From the NCBI GenBank assembly GCA_044772875.1, contig CP173058.1, positions 1,488,001 to 1,552,000 of the forward strand: 64,000 nt of DNA. The letters run 5' to 3'. Source of the stretch: Morganella morganii_D. Lineage in GTDB: Bacteria > Pseudomonadota > Gammaproteobacteria > Enterobacterales > Enterobacteriaceae. Positions within the stretch are counted from its first letter, which is position 1. The number at the start of each line of letters is the position of its first letter. Shown here piece after piece: positions 26,499-34,621 of this stretch. The notes beneath the pieces were generated by a model. The model saw only the letters and a program-made list of their open reading frames with translations. It was not told the origin of the DNA and did no database searches. The translations under genes and the position numbers were made by a program.

Positions 26499-26843
26499 AT
26501 GTCTGTCAGTAATAAGACTGTTTATTCTGTATGCACCAGATTAACCCTGATGGTCATGAAACTGACCGGTCTTGAAAGGGTTATTACTGTCGGCCAATAT
26601 TTTGACCGGGCGACAGATAAATCACTTCTTCAGCGTCTGATTGAAGATAATAAAGATCTCAGCGCGCCTTTTTCCTCGCTGGATAAATCAAACAAGGATT
26701 GTAACACTGAGCTGATTGAGTATCTGAATAAAGAAATTCGTGAATATGCCGCATCAGAAATAAAGGAAAACTATGCTGCACTGAAAAACGGCAATCTGCT
26801 TGTCGTAAAAACATTCAATTCGATTATGCAGAAACACGCTTAA
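26499..26843 (+). CDS. Hypothetical 114-residue protein
   Basis: Not recognised. The product begins MSVSNKTVYSVCTRLTLMVMKLTGLERV, which is mildly hydrophobic, followed by a charged, largely helical rest including KSLLQRLIEDNKDL and LIEYLNKEIREYAASEIKENYAAL. GAGGT lies six bases before the ATG at 26499, which favours it over in-frame ATGs at 26466 and 26475. An inverted repeat that could end transcription lies 12 bases beyond the stop. Its neighbours are decayed regulators and small lipoproteins, so a lineage-specific gene is likely. Confidence 0.6.
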   Translation: MSVSNKTVYSVCTRLTLMVMKLTGLERVITVGQYFDRATDKSLLQRLIEDNKDLSAPFSSLDKSNKDCNTELIEYLNKEIREYAASEIKENYAALKNGNLLVVKTFNSIMQKHA

Positions 26844-26854
26844 ACTTCATCCGT

Positions 26855-26893
26855 TGTCATGGCTGCCACCGTGATCTGTTGTCAGCCATGACA
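26855..26893. terminator. Inverted repeat after the 114-residue hypothetical gene
   Basis: TGTCATGGCTG and CAGCCATGACA pair perfectly over 11 bp around a 17-base loop. No T run follows, so Rho-independent termination is not certain. Confidence 0.5.
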
Positions 26894-27239
26894 TATATTC
26901 CTGCGATATTGCAGCCATAAGAAACACTGAATAACAGGTAATAACGAATAATATAATAAGTTATTATTATTCTCATTAGTATATGTTTCGATATTGTTAT
27001 AATTGTTTCTGCTTTGATACAAACAAGCGTTTAATTTTTCATCTTTATAACGAATTATCATTTTTAATAAATAATATTCTGTTGCATACTGATTTACCTG
27101 AAGAGAACGAACAGAAAATATCATCATCAACACAATGAAATAAAAGATATTTTTTTAGTTATTCAGGACTTATAAGGGTAAAGAATTACCACGAACTTAG
27201 TTGTCAGCATCAGATTTTTAAAAAGTACTACATGCAGTT
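26894..27239. other. AT-rich stretch without a supported gene
   Basis: About 350 bases, strongly AT-rich. A minus-strand frame at 26882-27133 encodes asparagine- and tyrosine-rich peptide with no family resemblance and is probably chance. The stretch leads into the decayed MrpJ-type genes. Confidence 0.5.
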
Positions 27240-27530
27240 ACCAGACCGGGAAAATTAAAATATTACAAAAATAAAAAGGTATCGTTAGGTTCAATAATAA
27301 AGTTGCCACAACAACAGATATCCCGTTATGAGAATGATGATAATGCTATCCCGCCGGATACATTAATATTACGCATTTTTAATATATCACCGGGAAATTT
27401 TGTTCACAGAGTATTTTTTATCCTGAACAGGGTTCCGGATTCAAAAAGATTATTACCTCATATGTCAAACCACTTTAATACATTTAAGATTACACACCAT
27501 ATTTTATTTAAGGGCATAACATATGAATAA
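27240..27530 (+). pseudogene. Decayed MrpJ-type XRE-family regulator, first copy
   Basis: In one frame the sequence reads GKLKYYKNKKVSLGSIIKLP followed by QQQISRYENDDNAIPPDTLI, then IFNIS. This matches the helix-turn-helix of MrpJ-type regulators, whose hallmark is SQQQISRYE followed by a D.L segment. No ATG with a ribosome site opens the frame, helix 2 appears shortened by several residues, and the C-terminal half is not recognisable. MrpJ family proteins coordinate fimbrial operons and motility in Proteus. No fimbrial gene is nearby, so this is most likely a relic. Confidence 0.6.
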
Positions 27531-27915
27531 AAGATAAATCAGTCTCTTTACCGGCCGGCAAATTATGAGGAAAAGGAAATCATCAGGTCTTTACGGCAAA
27601 GCACTTGCCGAATTATCAGGGTTAAGTCAGCAGCAAATATCCGGATATGAACAAGGCATTACCATTATAAGTGCAAATACACTGCTACAAATCTCGTTTT
27701 TATTTAATGTCGATGTAAAGCGTTTTTTTACAGGCTGTATCAAAACTAATAACAGGCTGAAGACACTTAATTATAAAGAGAAAAAAATCAGAAAACTGAC
27801 TGTGACATTATCATTATTAATAAGAAGAACAGAAGAAGAGGAAAAACCCGCAGCAAAAAATAGCCCCATCCGTCAATATCAACAGCCCGCTCCGTCATCC
27901 CGGATCATTTCGTGA
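27523..27915 (+). pseudogene. MrpJ-type XRE-family regulator with nonsense codon 5
   Basis: An ATG at 27523, preceded by AAGGGC, opens MNKR and then hits TAA. The same frame continues ISLFTGRQIMRKRKSSGLYG, then KALAELSGLSQQQISGYEQG and ITIISANTLLQISFLFNVDV, a full MrpJ-type helix-turn-helix. The in-frame ATG at 27565 could restart translation and give a 116-residue protein without the first 14 positions, but no good ribosome site precedes it. The C-terminus is lysine-rich and unlike known relatives. It overlaps the end of the first copy, so the two form a tandem pair. Loss of function is likely but not certain. Confidence 0.6.
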
Positions 27916-28053
27916 CGGGCTGTCATCCTTTTTGATACATACGTATCGGAATCCCCCGTCCTTCTGCTATCATTGCGTCCTTATTTCAGATTTCCGTTGC
28001 CGTGCGGCCGGCCTGATACAGGCATCAGCCAAACCCGTTAAGAACAGTAAGAC

Positions 28054-28980
28054 ATGAATACACCGAAAGAACAGTACAACATCAATAAGTTGCAAAAACG
28101 TCTGCGCAGCCATACCGGCAAAGCGATCGCGGATTTTAATATGATTGAGGATGGCGACCGGATTATGGTTTGCCTGTCCGGCGGTAAAGACAGTTACACC
28201 CTGCTCTCTGTTTTGCAGAGCCTGCAACAGAGCGCACCAATCCGTTTTTCCCTGGTCGCTGTGAATCTGGATCAGAAGCAACCGGGTTTCCCGGAGCATA
28301 TTTTACCGGAATATCTGGAAAAACTGGGTGTTGAATACAAAATCGTGGAAGAAAATACCTACGGGATTGTAAAAGAAAAAATTCCGGAAGGGAAAACCAC
28401 CTGTTCCCTCTGTTCCCGCCTGCGCCGCGGTATCCTGTACCGTACCGCGACTGAGCTGGGCGCAACCAAAATCGCCCTCGGACACCATCGTGACGATATT
28501 CTGCAAACTCTGTTTCTGAATATGTTTTACGGCGGAAAACTCAAAGGCATGCCGCCTAAGCTCATGAGTGACGACGGCAAACACGTGGTTATCCGTCCGC
28601 TGGCCTATTGCCGCGAGAAAGATATTGAGCGTTTCGCCGAAGCCAAAGGTTTCCCGGTTATTCCGTGTAATTTGTGCGGTTCTCAGCCGAATCTTCAGCG
28701 TCAGGTTATTAAAGATCTGCTGCGCGACTGGGATAAACGTTATCCGGGCCGGATTGAAACCATGTTCCGCGCCACACAGAATGTCGTACCATCGCATTTA
28801 TGTGACACTGAATTATTCGATTTCAAATCTATCCATCACGGCAGTGAAGTTGTCGATGGCGGTGATCTCGCGTTTGACCGTGAAACACTACCTGTACAAC
28901 CCGTATGGGATGATGAGGATGATGACCGCGAAAGTCCGGATTTTACAGAATTGCGTCTTGATGTAACGGAAGTGAGATAA
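28054..28980 (+). CDS. ttcA: tRNA cytidine(32) 2-sulfurtransferase TtcA
   Basis: Adds the 2-thio group to cytidine 32 of certain tRNAs using ATP and an iron-sulfur cluster. It has 308 residues. The PP-loop is SGGKDS at residues 42-47. Two conserved CxxC motifs are CSLC (Cys117, Cys120) and CNLC (Cys205, Cys208), providing the cluster ligands. LGHHRDDILQT is another family motif. The ATG at 28054 follows AAGAACAGTAAGAC. In E. coli it is likewise close to zntB. Confidence 0.96.
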   Translation: MNTPKEQYNINKLQKRLRSHTGKAIADFNMIEDGDRIMVCLSGGKDSYTLLSVLQSLQQSAPIRFSLVAVNLDQKQPGFPEHILPEYLEKLGVEYKIVEENTYGIVKEKIPEGKTTCSLCSRLRRGILYRTATELGATKIALGHHRDDILQTLFLNMFYGGKLKGMPPKLMSDDGKHVVIRPLAYCREKDIERFAEAKGFPVIPCNLCGSQPNLQRQVIKDLLRDWDKRYPGRIETMFRATQNVVPSHLCDTELFDFKSIHHGSEVVDGGDLAFDRETLPVQPVWDDEDDDRESPDFTELRLDVTEVR

Positions 28981-29043
28981 TCACCCGGTCATACTGCCGT
29001 GCCACGGAGGGCACGGCCTGAATACTGATCCGTATTTTCAGGC

Positions 29044-29074
29044 AAAAAAAAAACCGATGTATAAAATACACCGG
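29044..29074 (-). terminator. Terminator downstream of zntB
   Basis: On the minus strand CCGGTGTAT and ATACATCGG form a stem around TTT with one mismatch pair, followed by ten or more T. It lies about 180 bases past the zntB stop. A second hairpin, GCCGTGCC with GGCACGGC at 28996-29017, follows ttcA on the plus strand without a T run. Confidence 0.65.
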
Positions 29075-29253
29075 CATGATAATGGTCAATATTCTGTATA
29101 AGAACTCAATATGAGAAAAACTACAATTATGGAGCACAACGTTCATCGCTCAACGTTGTATTCACCTGCGGGAGTAATAGTGCCCTAACCGGGCACAGTA
29201 TTTCTTGATATATCTCAAGTCCGGTACGTAAAATCATATAAAAATAGACGTTT

Positions 29254-30237
29254 TCACAACCAGTTACTCTTGCGTAACCACCAGGCAACAAATCCGACAA
29301 CACACGCCAGCCCCGCACAGAATAAACTGAAGGCAAACGGAAAACTCCCGCCCGGAATACCGCCGAGGTTGACCCCGAACAGCCCGGTCAGAAATGTCGT
29401 CGGCAGAAAGACCATCGCCAGCAGCGACATGGTGTAAGTACGCCGGTTCATAGCATCCGCCATCATATTGGTGATTTCATCCGAGATAACCGATGTCCGT
29501 GCGATACAGGAGTCGATATCGTCAATAATCCGCCCCAGACGGTCACTGACATCCGTCAGCTGGTGTCTGTCCTGTTCTGAAAGCCAGGTGTAACGCTCGG
29601 ATGCCAGACGGGAAAACACATCCCGTTGCGGTGCCATGTAGCGGCGCAAGACAATCAGCTGTTTGCGCAGCAGCGCCAGTTCCCCGCGTGCCGGAATGTG
29701 CTGAGAGAGTATCGCATCTTCCATATCAATCAGGGTATCGTGCAGATCTTCAATAAAATCCGCCACTTCATCGGTGATGCAGAATGCCGCTTCCGCCAGC
29801 CATTCCCCCGTATTTTTGACGCCTTCCCCGTTTTGCAAATCATCCTGAATTATCTGAATGGAGTGTACTTTGCGGTGCCGGGTGGAAATGATATAACTGC
29901 CGCAGATCCAGATTCGGAATGCCACCAGCTGATCAGGCCGGTCACCGTCATTATTGTTGATGGTTTGCAGGGTAATTAATGCACCTTCACCAATGCGGAC
30001 TGAGCGCGGGCGGATAACCTCTTTCGTCAGTCCTTCACGCGCCTGCGGCGGCAGCAGTTCTGTTTCACACAGCCAGCGCTGATTGCCGCCGGAAAGATAG
30101 TCCAGATGCAGCCATACCGGTTGTTTTATCCCGGCGACCGCATTGACATCCGCAGGCGTACAACCGCCCTCACCGTCAAACTGCACCCGGCAGATGGGAT
30201 CTGTTCCCTGAAAAGCGGATCCGTACAAAGCGCCCAT
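29254..30237 (-). CDS. zntB: Zinc transport protein ZntB (CorA family)
   Basis: Pentameric inner-membrane channel-like zinc transporter. It has 327 residues, the E. coli length. The long cytoplasmic domain includes RKQLIVLRRYMAPQRDVFSRL. Two C-terminal membrane helices follow, with the pore-loop signature FGVNLGGIPGG in place of the CorA GMN. The GTG at 30258 also opens the frame, but GAGGAGAG is placed for the ATG at 30237. It is convergent with ttcA and downstream of mppA. Confidence 0.95.
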   Translation of the reverse strand: MGALYGSAFQGTDPICRVQFDGEGGCTPADVNAVAGIKQPVWLHLDYLSGGNQRWLCETELLPPQAREGLTKEVIRPRSVRIGEGALITLQTINNNDGDRPDQLVAFRIWICGSYIISTRHRKVHSIQIIQDDLQNGEGVKNTGEWLAEAAFCITDEVADFIEDLHDTLIDMEDAILSQHIPARGELALLRKQLIVLRRYMAPQRDVFSRLASERYTWLSEQDRHQLTDVSDRLGRIIDDIDSCIARTSVISDEITNMMADAMNRRTYTMSLLAMVFLPTTFLTGLFGVNLGGIPGGSFPFAFSLFCAGLACVVGFVAWWLRKSNWL

Positions 30238-30328
30238 GCGTCTCTCCTCATTGTTCACGAAAACAGCTGATGAGTGTGTTCAGCCGGTTCCTGCCGCTGT
30301 CCGCAGCAGGAACCGGCGGCAGGCTTAG

Positions 30329-31963
30329 CTAGTGCCTGATGATATAGAGATTATGGCTGTATGCCACATCTTCCGGATTATTTACCGGATATCCCTTCAG
30401 CCATGGTTTGATAAGCCGGCCGTTAGTGTACTGGTAGATCGGTGCTATCGGCATATCTTCCGCCAGCAATTTTTCAGCGTCGTTATAGTCAGCATTACGG
30501 GCATTATCATCCGTTTCCAGCGCAGCCGTTTTCAGCAGCGCATCATATTTTTCATTGTGATACTGCGCGATATTGCCGCTGTGTGTACTGGTCAGCAGAG
30601 ACAGAAATGTTGACGGCTCGTTGTAATCCCCGACCCAGGAGGCACGGATCACATCAAAATTGCCGGTATTACGGCTGTCGATGTAGGTTTTCCATTCCTG
30701 GTTGACCAGTTTCACTTCCGCACCCAGTTTTTTCTTCCACATGGAACCGATCGCAATGGCAATTTTCTGGTGGTTCTCCGAACTGTTATACAACAGGGAT
30801 AATTTCAGCGGATTGTGCGGGCCGTAACCGGCAGCGGCCAGCAGAGTTTTCGCCCGGCTGTCGAGTTCGTCCTGCGTAAATTTCTGGTACAGGCCCGGCT
30901 CCGGTGTGAAACCGGCGGTCACATCCGGCGTGAAATGCCGGGCCGGTTTTTCGCCCGTGCCAAGCACTTTTTCCGCAATTACCGCGCGGTCAATAGTCAT
31001 GGAAAGCGCCTGCCGCACACGCGGGTCATTTGTCGGCGCACGTTGTGTATTAAAGGCGTAATAATAGGTGCCGAGCTGATCCGGAATATAAATCTGATCA
31101 GGGATCGTCTGTTTCAGTTTCTGATACTGATTTTTCGGGAACGATTCCGTGATGTCCAAATCATTGGCCAGATAGCGCTTGGTGGCCTGAGATTCATGGT
31201 TAATCGGCACAAACGTGACCGATGTCAGTACTGTGTGTTTATGATCCCAGTAATGCCGATTGGGTGTCAGAACAATTTTTTCATTCACCACACGGTCATG
31301 CAGGACAAACGCCCCGTTGCCGACCAGATGCCCGGTACGGATCCAGCTGTCACCGTATTTCTCAACAGCGGCACGATTTACCGGAAAAAGGCTGAAATTT
31401 GCCGCCAAATCCGGGAAGTACGGTACCGGACGGTCTAACGTAACCCGAAGTGTCAGGTTGTCAACAGCTTCAGCACCGAGAGTTTCCGGCAGCATTTTAC
31501 CGTCGATAATCGCCTGTGCATTTTTAATTCCGGCCAGCGGCGCAAACCAGGCAACTGTAGAGAGATTTTTCGGGTTCACCAGCCGCTGCCAGCTGTACAC
31601 AAAGTCCTGAGCAGTTACCGGCGAGCCGTCTGACCAGCGGGCATTGTCACGCAGACGGAATGTCCACACCTGATTATTGCGGGTTTCCCAGGAGAGGGCG
31701 ACACCGGGTACCGGCTTACCATCCGCCCCCTGGCTGGTCAGCCCTTCAAATAAATCACGCAGAATCTGGGCTTCCGTCAGCCCCACCGCTTTAATCGGAT
31801 CCAGGGAAGCCGGCTCATCCTTCAGATGACGATAAACAGATTGTTCTTTTGCCAGCTGTGTTCCTGCGGGGATCTCTGCCGCCGTTGCACAAAGCAGAGA
31901 AGAAAAAGTGAAAAACGTCCCGGCAAGAAGTGCGGAACGGGAAAATTTTGCTGGCCTGAACAT
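30329..31963 (-). CDS. mppA: Murein tripeptide/oligopeptide-binding protein MppA
   Basis: Periplasmic solute-binding protein of the OppA family, 544 residues with a signal peptide of about 29 residues ending ATAAEIPAG. In E. coli MppA binds the murein tripeptide and delivers it to the Opp transporter for recycling. Family features are DEPASLDPIKAVGLTEAQI, LRDNARWSDGSPVTAQDF and VNQEWKTYIDSRNTGNFD. No permease genes are adjacent, which fits MppA using the Opp membrane components. The mppA-tpx-tyrR order supports MppA over OppA. Confidence 0.88.
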   Translation of the reverse strand: MFRPAKFSRSALLAGTFFTFSSLLCATAAEIPAGTQLAKEQSVYRHLKDEPASLDPIKAVGLTEAQILRDLFEGLTSQGADGKPVPGVALSWETRNNQVWTFRLRDNARWSDGSPVTAQDFVYSWQRLVNPKNLSTVAWFAPLAGIKNAQAIIDGKMLPETLGAEAVDNLTLRVTLDRPVPYFPDLAANFSLFPVNRAAVEKYGDSWIRTGHLVGNGAFVLHDRVVNEKIVLTPNRHYWDHKHTVLTSVTFVPINHESQATKRYLANDLDITESFPKNQYQKLKQTIPDQIYIPDQLGTYYYAFNTQRAPTNDPRVRQALSMTIDRAVIAEKVLGTGEKPARHFTPDVTAGFTPEPGLYQKFTQDELDSRAKTLLAAAGYGPHNPLKLSLLYNSSENHQKIAIAIGSMWKKKLGAEVKLVNQEWKTYIDSRNTGNFDVIRASWVGDYNEPSTFLSLLTSTHSGNIAQYHNEKYDALLKTAALETDDNARNADYNDAEKLLAEDMPIAPIYQYTNGRLIKPWLKGYPVNNPEDVAYSHNLYIIRH

Positions 31964-32125
31964 AACGGGCGCCTTGTATTAAAAATGGTAAACCGATAGA
32001 TTATCTGATGATTACCGAAACACAACAACCGGATATTACATTTTTATCCGCGGTATCCGGTGAGAAAACACCTGCCAGGTATTTTTTATACCGACAATTA
32101 TGAGCCCGTTCAGAGGATGATAAAA

Positions 32126-32629
32126 ATGACACAAACTGTAAAACTTCAGGGTAATGATGTTCTGGTTTACGGCGCACTGCTGCGTGCCGGTGAGAAAGCC
32201 GTACCATTCAAATTAGTCGCTAATGATTTATCAGATGTCCAGCTTACCAAATTCGCCGGAAAGCGTAAGATCCTCAATATTTTCCCGAGTGTGGACACCG
32301 GTGTCTGTGCCACGTCTGTGCGCAAATTTAATGAAACTGCGGCAAAACTTTCCAATACCGTAGTGTTATGTATCTCTGCTGATCTGCCGTTTGCACAGTC
32401 CCGTTTCTGCGGCGCAGAAGGTATTGAGAATGTGGTGATGCTCTCCACCCTGCGTGATCCGGAATTCCGTGAGAATTACGGCGTCGGTATCGGCAGCGGC
32501 CCGCTGGCCGGTCTGTGCGCCCGTGCGGTGATCGTGCTGGATGAAAACGACACCGTAATTTACAGCCAGCTGGTCGGTGAAATTACCGAAGAGCCGGATT
32601 ATGACAGCGCGCTGAATGCACTGAAATAA
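32126..32629 (+). CDS. tpx: Thiol peroxidase (lipid hydroperoxide peroxidase)
   Basis: Atypical 2-Cys peroxiredoxin that reduces lipid and hydrogen peroxides using thioredoxin. It has 167 residues (168 in E. coli). The peroxidatic Cys61 is in PSVDTGVCATSVRKF and the resolving Cys95 in QSRFCGAEG. The frame opens at 32060; the ATG at 32126, after AGAGGATGATAAAA, gives the family start MTQTVKLQGN. It is divergent from mppA and convergent with tyrR. Confidence 0.97.
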   Translation: MTQTVKLQGNDVLVYGALLRAGEKAVPFKLVANDLSDVQLTKFAGKRKILNIFPSVDTGVCATSVRKFNETAAKLSNTVVLCISADLPFAQSRFCGAEGIENVVMLSTLRDPEFRENYGVGIGSGPLAGLCARAVIVLDENDTVIYSQLVGEITEEPDYDSALNALK

Positions 32630-32647
32630 GTTATCCGTATCTGTAAA

Positions 32648-32684
32648 AACCCCGCAGCCGGTGACGGTCGCGGGGTTATTTTTT
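32648..32684 (+). terminator. Terminator after tpx
   Basis: AACCCCGC and GCGGGGTT pair around a GC-rich loop, followed by ATTTTTTT. It lies 19 bases after the tpx stop, between the convergent tpx and tyrR genes. Confidence 0.85.
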
Positions 32685-32700
32685 ACTGCGGGGGGAAGAA

Positions 32701-34287
32701 TTATTCCTCCCCGTCCTCACCCTCTTTTACAGCGCCGCGCCGCTGACTCAGCCCGTACTCGCGCAATTTATTAGCGATAGCAGTATGTGATACATTCAGA
32801 CGTTTCGCCAGTTTGCGGGTGCTCGGATAGTGACGGTAAAGCCGTGTCAGTACAGAGCACTCAAAGCGTTTGGTGATATCATCCAGCGACCCGCTGAGGA
32901 TATCCTCACTGAAGCCGATTTCCGCTTCCAGCTCCGGCAGAACGATGTCCTGCGGACGCAGCAGTGAGCCTTCCAGTGAAGAGAGCGCCTGATAGATCAC
33001 ATTACGCAGCTGGCGGACGTTGCCCGGCCAGTGATAGGCGCAGAGGAACTGTCCCAGTTCAGGCGCAAGACGCGGCTCCTCACAGCCCTGCTCCTCAGAG
33101 AAACGTTTAACAAAATCACGGGTCAGCGGCAGGATATCTTCCTGATGCTCACGCAGCGGCGGAATCGTCAGTGTCAGCACATTGAGACGGTAATAGAGAT
33201 CCTCACGGAATTTGCCCTCTTTCACCAGTTCCAGCAGATTTTTCTGGGTCGCACAGATAACCCGCACATCCACTTTCACCTCATGCTCTTCCCCGACACG
33301 GCGGAATGTACCGTCATTCAGGAAGCGCAGGAGTTTGATCTGCATCTGCGGGGACATTTCCGCGATTTCATCCAGCAGGACGGTACCGCCGTTGGCCTGC
33401 TCAAAGAAGCCTTTTTTCGGCTCAGTACTGTTGGCGTAGGCACCGGCAGCGTAACCGAACAATTCGGTTTCCACCACGTCGTCCGGCATCGAGGCGCAGT
33501 TCAGCCCGAGGAACGGCTGATTGCCGCGTACACTGTAGAGATGGCAGGCTTTGGCGAACACATCTTTCCCGGTGCCGGTTTCACCGACCAGCAGCAGCGG
33601 AGAATCCATTTTCGCCATGCGCTGCGCCTGTTCAACCACATGGCGCATTTTGGCGCTTTTCGCCACCAAATCATCAAAACTGCCGGAATGCATCACCTGC
33701 ATACGGCGTTTCTGCCCGTTGCTGTTTTCACTGACGGTACGCAGCAGCACAACCGCACCGATAGTGGCGGAGGCATCATCTTTTTCATCAAAGTTAATCG
33801 GCGTCACACTCAGGGTATAAGAACGGCCTTTGAGACTGATGGTTTCCTTGTATGGCGCGGGTTCATCATCCTCAATCCAGCGGGTGAAGTTAAACTGGCT
33901 GAAATAATAAGTGATATTACGCTGACGGATACGCTCTTCGGTGGTGGCAAACAGGGAGAGTGCCGCGCTGTTAGCCAGTTCAATATTCCCGCGCAGATCG
34001 AGGGATAAAATCGGGTCTTCCAGGGATTCGAGTAATGCCCACATGGCGCGCTGTTCGCGCTCAGACGGCATAAAGTGAACAGTTCTGACATCCACCACGC
34101 CCTGAATCCGGCGGATCTCAGCCATCAGAGACTGAAACACAGAAAAATCGATCTGCATAAAATTGAGGTATATCCGGCCGTTACGGGCAATTTCAATGCC
34201 TTTGAGGTCGATATTTTGCAATACCAGCAGATCCAATAACTCCCGCGTCAGTCCGATTCGGTCCTGGCAAATTACTTCCAATCGCAT
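32701..34287 (-). CDS. tyrR: Transcriptional regulator TyrR of aromatic amino acid genes
   Basis: Controls aromatic amino acid synthesis and transport genes in response to Tyr, Phe and Trp. It has 528 residues, somewhat longer than E. coli (513). Domains are ACT (about 1-70), PAS (about 78-190), AAA+ (about 205-430; Walker A GETGTGKD, Walker B LLDEIAEM) and a C-terminal helix-turn-helix (STRKLAKRLNVSHTAIANKL). At the position of the sigma-54-contacting GAFTGA loop it has GAYANS, whereas E. coli TyrR lacks the loop. Two adjacent ATGs exist; the second matches E. coli and has better spacing from AGGAT. Confidence 0.96.
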   Translation of the reverse strand: MRLEVICQDRIGLTRELLDLLVLQNIDLKGIEIARNGRIYLNFMQIDFSVFQSLMAEIRRIQGVVDVRTVHFMPSEREQRAMWALLESLEDPILSLDLRGNIELANSAALSLFATTEERIRQRNITYYFSQFNFTRWIEDDEPAPYKETISLKGRSYTLSVTPINFDEKDDASATIGAVVLLRTVSENSNGQKRRMQVMHSGSFDDLVAKSAKMRHVVEQAQRMAKMDSPLLLVGETGTGKDVFAKACHLYSVRGNQPFLGLNCASMPDDVVETELFGYAAGAYANSTEPKKGFFEQANGGTVLLDEIAEMSPQMQIKLLRFLNDGTFRRVGEEHEVKVDVRVICATQKNLLELVKEGKFREDLYYRLNVLTLTIPPLREHQEDILPLTRDFVKRFSEEQGCEEPRLAPELGQFLCAYHWPGNVRQLRNVIYQALSSLEGSLLRPQDIVLPELEAEIGFSEDILSGSLDDITKRFECSVLTRLYRHYPSTRKLAKRLNVSHTAIANKLREYGLSQRRGAVKEGEDGEE

Positions 34288-34362
34288 CATTACGATCCTA
34301 TTTACACTTAAGTTATTATTTTCCCGTTAATTGAAATTGATTTTACGGTAAAAAATGAAAAC

Positions 34363-34380
34363 TGTCACGATTTGTTGACA
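34363..34380. promoter_or_regulatory. Candidate TyrR box upstream of tyrR
   Basis: TGTCACGATTTGTTGACA has the 18 bp TGT-N12-ACA architecture of TyrR boxes (TGTAAA-N6-TTTACA), with inner dyad TGTCA and TGACA. It lies 76-93 bases before the tyrR start. Negative autoregulation of tyrR is known in E. coli, so the site is plausible. It departs from the AAA/TTT consensus at the inner positions. Confidence 0.55.
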
Positions 34381-34574
34381 CAATAAATGCGTTCCTGCGG
34401 TGTTTATCCACAGTTCCGTGTGAAAAGGCAATGAAAGTACAGATATGTCAGTCGGTTAACGAAGCTTTATTCAGCGCGGACGGCAAACCGCGCCGGAGAG
34501 GTGATACCGTGACCCGCAGGGAGCATAACGGGATTGCCGTGAAAAAAACAGTGACCGGCCACAAATTTCTGCAT

Positions 34575-34610
34575 AAAAAGCCGGATGACATCAAAAAATG
34601 TGCATCCGGC
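34575..34610 (-). terminator. Terminator after ycjF
   Basis: On the minus strand GCCGGATG and CATCCGGC enclose a 14-base loop, followed by CTTTTTATG. It begins 12 bases after the ycjF stop and ends the psp-ycjXF transcription unit. Confidence 0.85.
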
Positions 34611-34621
34611 CGGTTTATCGG

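Larger units (their letters stand above)
34288..34621. other. tyrR-ycjF intergenic region
   Basis: 334 bases holding the tyrR upstream region with a TyrR-box candidate, then the ycjF terminator. A plus-strand frame beginning at 34431 runs into the ycjF antisense and has no family resemblance. No further gene is supported. Confidence 0.6.

Noticed and set aside
26882..27133. 83-codon minus-strand frame in AT-rich DNA
   Set aside because: Composition is dominated by Asn, Tyr and Ile from AT-rich codons, with no ribosome site and no recognisable domain.
33031..34008. 325-codon open frame on the plus strand, antisense to tyrR
   Set aside because: It lies wholly inside tyrR, has histidine- and glutamine-rich composition typical of antisense frames in GC-balanced genes, and matches no family.
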